From positions 124,001-188,000 of the forward strand of contig NZ_JBJDLK010000002.1 in assembly GCF_045762675.1 (NCBI RefSeq): a DNA stretch of 64,000 nt. Direction: 5' to 3'. Both the position numbers and the translations under genes were made by a program. Below the pieces are notes generated by a model. The model was not told the DNA's origin and did not search any database. It saw nothing but the letters and a program-made list of their open reading frames with translations. The first letter of the stretch is position 1; every line of letters begins with the position of its first letter. Below, one piece after another: positions 60,754 to 64,000 of the stretch. The stretch comes from Elizabethkingia meningoseptica_A (GTDB lineage: Bacteria; Bacteroidota; Bacteroidia; Flavobacteriales; Weeksellaceae).

Positions 60754-62799
60754 TTATTGCGTATTAGAAAATGTTAATTTTTCTTTTCCGATTCCTTTCA
60801 CTGTAATTTTCTTCCAATGTGGCGGCAATGCATTTTTAGATTGTTTAATTTTGGAATCTGTTCCCAGATCAACTCCTGCAAATCCCATTATAACAGCTTG
60901 TAATGTCCCGCCCGCTCCCGTAATAAAATAAGGATTCTCGCCTTCAAAGGTTTCTGCCAACACCCGGAAAGGAGGCAGCAAATTAGGCTCATAAGATTCT
61001 TTAAACCACTTATAAGCTTCTTTCCCATTTCCTAATCTGCTGTATAACAATGCAAAAACAGACTTTGTCATCGCCGGTGTTTTTTCCTGCGGAACTTTAT
61101 GCTGATAATACTGTAAATCTTTATTTATCTGATCTTTATCCTGAATTAATTCTAAAGGATATGCCAGTAAATTGACATCCGCCTGTTTAATATTTTGTCC
61201 GGTATAGCTGTCATGTTCGCGGGTTACGCCATTTTCCATTTTAGAAAAAATGATATTTTTTGCAATATCATCCCAGTCTTTATTAACAGGTAATTTCAGA
61301 AGCTTGGCTGCTTCATTTGCATATTCCAGATTAAGCCTGGCAATAGCATTGGTGTAAGCATTATTATCTACATTTTCGGCCCATTCATCGGCAGCTACAA
61401 CATTCAGAATATGGTATTTATTTCCTTTTTTCTCTACTCTGCTTTGCCAGAATTCAGCTGTTTTTTTCAGAATCGGCCAGCCTTTTTCCTTCAACCAGTC
61501 TAAATCTTTTGTAAACCTGTAATAATACCAGGCCGCAAAAGCCACATCCCCCGTAATATGATGCTCATAAGTACCTGTAAGTGCCCAAACCGGGGTTTCT
61601 TCTTCCCCCGAAACTGCACTTTCCCACGGATACATTGCCCCTTTATATCCATAAATACGGGCATTTTCTTCGGCAGCCTTAAGCCTGTTAAACCTGTAAT
61701 CTACAAGACTTTTGGCAACTTCCGGTTTAAAGAATAATAAGGGTTTAAACATAAACAATTCTGTATCCCAAAACACGTGACCATTATAACCTACGCCACT
61801 TAATCCCACAGGAGATAAAGAGTTATCACTACCTTCACGGGAAAAGGAATACAAATGATACAGCATATTATGTATATCCTGCTGTGCCTGAGGATCTCCT
61901 TCTATTTCTATATCACCTGTCCAGATATTTTTCCATTCGGCATCATGTCTTTCTTTCACAGATGCCTGATCCTGTAAACAGGTATAGATACTAAGGCGTT
62001 CCGCATAGTTCAATGGATCTTTAACCTGGGAGGATGATATAACAGTTCCTATTAATGAAAATGTATATGATTCTGATGGAGCTAATTCCTTCCTAAACTT
62101 CATTCCATGTGAATCATTATTACTATTGGTATGGATTATTTTTGGTATATCTTCCTGTTTTTCAGGAAATTTAAAACTGGTACAGGCTGCAGCACTAACT
62201 GCTCCTGTCGGGCTTTTTGCTATCGTTGAAAGCAACGGAATTTTAGCATGTGGTGCTGTTATTTCACTGAAAAATTCTTTTCCTTCTTTGAATCCGGGAG
62301 GTAGTTTGAGAGTATTTTCTGCTTCAAAAACCAGATTCTTTTTCGCTTTAACCGTTACATTCAGCACAACATTATTAAGCATATTACGTACGGCAAAATA
62401 ACTATATTCTATTGTGGCAACATCTTTATAATCAAATACTCCGGTAAAAGTGGCATTTTTCATATTCAGTTGCTGCTTATAATGATCTATATTATATAGG
62501 TGTATATCCTGCTTATTTATAGAAAGATTGATATTCAATAAATTGAAACCGGAAAGAAAATTGCTTGTTCTGCCCCGCCCGTACTGATCATATACTCCTG
62601 CAAGAATTACATTTCCTGCTTTTAAAGGTTCCGGAGAGGATACCACTCCTATCACACCATTGGAAACCGTAATTCCTGTATATTTATCCGGGTTTATTTT
62701 TTGGGCTTCAATAATCCATGGATCCTGGCACCATAAAAAATTAGGTATACAACAGATAATCAGCAGAAATATAAATTGTATTCTTATAGGTAGACTCAT
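60754..62799 (-). CDS. Exported GH65-family glycoside hydrolase, acid-trehalase-like
   Basis: 681 residues with a signal peptide (1-24, ending FLWCQ). Opening mixed beta domain, then the (alpha/alpha)6 barrel: VFWDTELFMFKPLLFF, YGYKGAMYPWESAVSGEE and the GH65 acid-catalyst loop VAADEWAENVDNNAYTN with Glu472. GH65 includes disaccharide phosphorylases and secreted acid trehalases; export outside the phosphate-rich cytoplasm favours a hydrolase. A trehalose operon lies 8 kb away, but no operon link exists. Promoter box at 62824-62831. Confidence in trehalose is low. Confidence 0.85.
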   Translation of the reverse strand: MSLPIRIQFIFLLIICCIPNFLWCQDPWIIEAQKINPDKYTGITVSNGVIGVVSSPEPLKAGNVILAGVYDQYGRGRTSNFLSGFNLLNINLSINKQDIHLYNIDHYKQQLNMKNATFTGVFDYKDVATIEYSYFAVRNMLNNVVLNVTVKAKKNLVFEAENTLKLPPGFKEGKEFFSEITAPHAKIPLLSTIAKSPTGAVSAAACTSFKFPEKQEDIPKIIHTNSNNDSHGMKFRKELAPSESYTFSLIGTVISSSQVKDPLNYAERLSIYTCLQDQASVKERHDAEWKNIWTGDIEIEGDPQAQQDIHNMLYHLYSFSREGSDNSLSPVGLSGVGYNGHVFWDTELFMFKPLLFFKPEVAKSLVDYRFNRLKAAEENARIYGYKGAMYPWESAVSGEEETPVWALTGTYEHHITGDVAFAAWYYYRFTKDLDWLKEKGWPILKKTAEFWQSRVEKKGNKYHILNVVAADEWAENVDNNAYTNAIARLNLEYANEAAKLLKLPVNKDWDDIAKNIIFSKMENGVTREHDSYTGQNIKQADVNLLAYPLELIQDKDQINKDLQYYQHKVPQEKTPAMTKSVFALLYSRLGNGKEAYKWFKESYEPNLLPPFRVLAETFEGENPYFITGAGGTLQAVIMGFAGVDLGTDSKIKQSKNALPPHWKKITVKGIGKEKLTFSNTQ

Positions 62800-62823
62800 T
62801 ATTATACGATATATTCATTTAAA

Positions 62824-62831
62824 ACAAATAT
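62824..62831 (-). promoter_or_regulatory. -7 box of the GH65 gene
   Basis: TATATTTG on the minus strand, 24 bp before the ATG. Confidence 0.45.
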
Positions 62832-62985
62832 ATATAAATGCCTCCTGATACATTCGATGTATTTCTCATTTATTTCCTGCTTTAAGGAATTTTAAAATAA
62901 GCTTTTATTCCTCCGGATTAATAAGATACAACATATCTAACTCACCATATTTCAGTCTATTATAAATTATAATTAATCAAATATT

Positions 62986-63015
62986 TTGTCAATATAGAAA
63001 AATGTTCTAAATTTG
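62986..63015 (+). promoter_or_regulatory. rplS promoter
   Basis: TTG at 62986-62988, 19-bp spacer, TAAATTTG at 63008-63015: the full Bacteroidota -33/-7 pattern. The transcript would have a leader of about 65 nt. Confidence 0.7.
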
Positions 63016-63087
63016 CATTCCGTTAATCAACCTCTGACGATGGACGTGTATGTTGTTTGATGTCAATTTTTTTATTATTAATTAACA

Positions 63088-63444
63088 ATGGATTTAATTA
63101 AGTACGTACAAGACAAGTACATTACAAAAAAAGAATTCCCTGAATTCAAAGCTGGTGATACCATCACTGTGTATTATGAAATTAAAGAAGGTAACAAAAC
63201 CAGAACTCAGTTCTTTAAAGGTGTTGTTATTCAGTTAAGAGGGACTGGAGCTACCAAAACTTTTACTATCCGTAAAATGAGTGGTGATGTAGGTGTAGAG
63301 AGAGTATTCCCTATCAACATGCCTGCACTTCAGAAAATTGAAGTTAACAGAAAAGGTAAAGTTAGAAGAGCTAGAATCTACTACTTCCGTGACCTTAGAG
63401 GTAAAAAAGCAAGAATTAAAGATAGAGCTCACGGCGCTAGATAA
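63088..63444 (+). CDS. rplS: Ribosomal protein L19
   Basis: 118 residues. Full L19 pattern: FPEFKAGDTITVYYEIKEGN, RTQFFKGVVIQLRG, TFTIRKMSGDVGVERVFPIN and VRRARIYYFRDLRGKKARIK. Sits at the 30S-50S interface of the large subunit. Monocistronic here (not with trmD/rimM), with a strong terminator. Confidence 0.98.
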   Translation: MDLIKYVQDKYITKKEFPEFKAGDTITVYYEIKEGNKTRTQFFKGVVIQLRGTGATKTFTIRKMSGDVGVERVFPINMPALQKIEVNRKGKVRRARIYYFRDLRGKKARIKDRAHGAR

Positions 63445-63467
63445 GCCTTTCTTGCAAAAATACAAAG

Positions 63468-63490
63468 CCTTCTCAATTTTTTTGAGAAGG
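63468..63490 (+). terminator. rplS terminator
   Basis: 9-bp stem (63468-63476 with 63482-63490), T-only loop, then six T. Confidence 0.85.
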
Positions 63491-63560
63491 TTTTTTCTTT
63501 TACAGAACTCTTCTTTTTTATTTAAAAACAGAACTTCACATAAAAGTAAGTAACCAAAAC

Positions 63561-63962
63561 ATGAGACAACTACCTACTGCCGGATTGATTAGTTTACAAG
63601 AGAATAAACTCCTTTTGGCATTCAGCAAAAACAAACAGGCGTGGTATCTTCCCGGAGGCAAAACAGATCCCGGAGAAAGTCCGCAGGAAGCATTAATCCG
63701 TGAAATACAGGAAGAATTAAACCTGACACTAAAAGCAGAAAATTTAAATTTTTTTACGCATATTTCAGCCCCGGCCTACGGAGAAGAGGAGCTGCTGATG
63801 GAACAGGATTGTTTTATAACGGAAGTACAGGAAAATATACAGCCCAGTGCCGAAATTGAAGCCGTAAAATACTTTAGTTTAGAAGAGTACAAGAAGGAAC
63901 CTGTTCAGGTTATTGGAGTTCTGATGGTGTTTGAAGAACTTTATAAACAGCAGCTTATTTAA
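63561..63962 (+). CDS. NUDIX hydrolase
   Basis: 133 residues. The Nudix box is complete: GGKTDPGESPQEALIREIQE followed by ELNL (GX5EX7REUXEEXGU pattern). Cytoplasmic hydrolase of nucleoside-diphosphate-linked compounds; substrate not evident. Last gene of the window, complete, with 38 bp beyond showing nothing. Confidence 0.93.
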   Translation: MRQLPTAGLISLQENKLLLAFSKNKQAWYLPGGKTDPGESPQEALIREIQEELNLTLKAENLNFFTHISAPAYGEEELLMEQDCFITEVQENIQPSAEIEAVKYFSLEEYKKEPVQVIGVLMVFEELYKQQLI

Positions 63963-64000
63963 TAAACTATATTATTTTCCCATTATAAAACCGGGGCCTG

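Noticed and set aside
1..64000. tRNA, rRNA or CRISPR loci
   Set aside because: No cloverleaf-like CCA-ended sequences, no rRNA core motifs and no regularly spaced repeats were seen on either strand.

Overview
The window is a 64 kb chromosomal segment from a Gram-negative Bacteroidota, most likely family Weeksellaceae (Elizabethkingia or Chryseobacterium type). Reasons: AT-rich DNA; a SusC/SusD pair; many short signal peptides ending in Ala-Gln; start codons without clear Shine-Dalgarno sequences; repeated TAnnTTTG (-7) promoter boxes; and typical families such as DUF4403, DUF6526, DUF5684, DUF2199 and the SusC-type TonB box. Genus is an inference from gene content. I see no rRNA, tRNA, CRISPR array or prophage.

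Layout. 1-5.1 kb holds housekeeping genes: an S9 peptidase, a coiled-coil protein with a degenerate zinc ribbon, a Nif3-like protein and a K+ channel. 5.2-8.7 kb is a small, very AT-rich accessory segment bounded by IS5-like end sequences. It carries a decayed transposase tail, three small secreted proteins, and a LuxR regulator with an alpha/beta hydrolase. A frameshifted DUF1801 gene lies just outside it. 9.4-12.6 kb holds a repeat protein, a cyclophilin-FKBP fusion and DUF4403.

12.7-27.5 kb reads as a phospholipid and glycerol utilisation district. It contains a Tat-exported phospholipase C, a phosphodiesterase-alkaline phosphatase fusion, a SusD/SusC pair, a DeoR/GlpR regulator and glpD-glpK-glpF followed by a beta-barrel protein. 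Together they could release phosphate, take up the products and feed glycerol to glycolysis. The link between the two halves is inferred from proximity.

27.7-34.8 kb is mostly housekeeping (C1 peptidase, lipid kinase, DUF proteins, hisS, short ssb). 34.9-40.4 kb has a two-component system, a UspA-like protein, a YoaK membrane protein and a PoxB-type pyruvate oxidase. 40.5-42.2 kb carries a double-glycine-leader, cysteine-rich small protein translationally coupled to a TlpA-like lipoprotein, the most RiPP- or bacteriocin-like feature here. Tex, a RelE/ParE toxin-antitoxin pair and an NTF2-like protein follow.

46.2-52.5 kb is a trehalose uptake and degradation operon (MFS transporter, GH37 trehalase, TonB receptor) with a divergent AraC regulator. 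A secreted GH65 enzyme at 60.8-62.8 kb may serve the same sugar. 52.7-57.8 kb contains CvfB, a barrel protein, VOC, lpdA, a P-loop kinase lacking the canonical lysine, and an M14 peptidase. 57.8-60.7 kb is notable for an array of TTTACA/TGTAAA half-sites around a TerC gene and an XRE-family regulator. The window ends with rplS and a NUDIX hydrolase.
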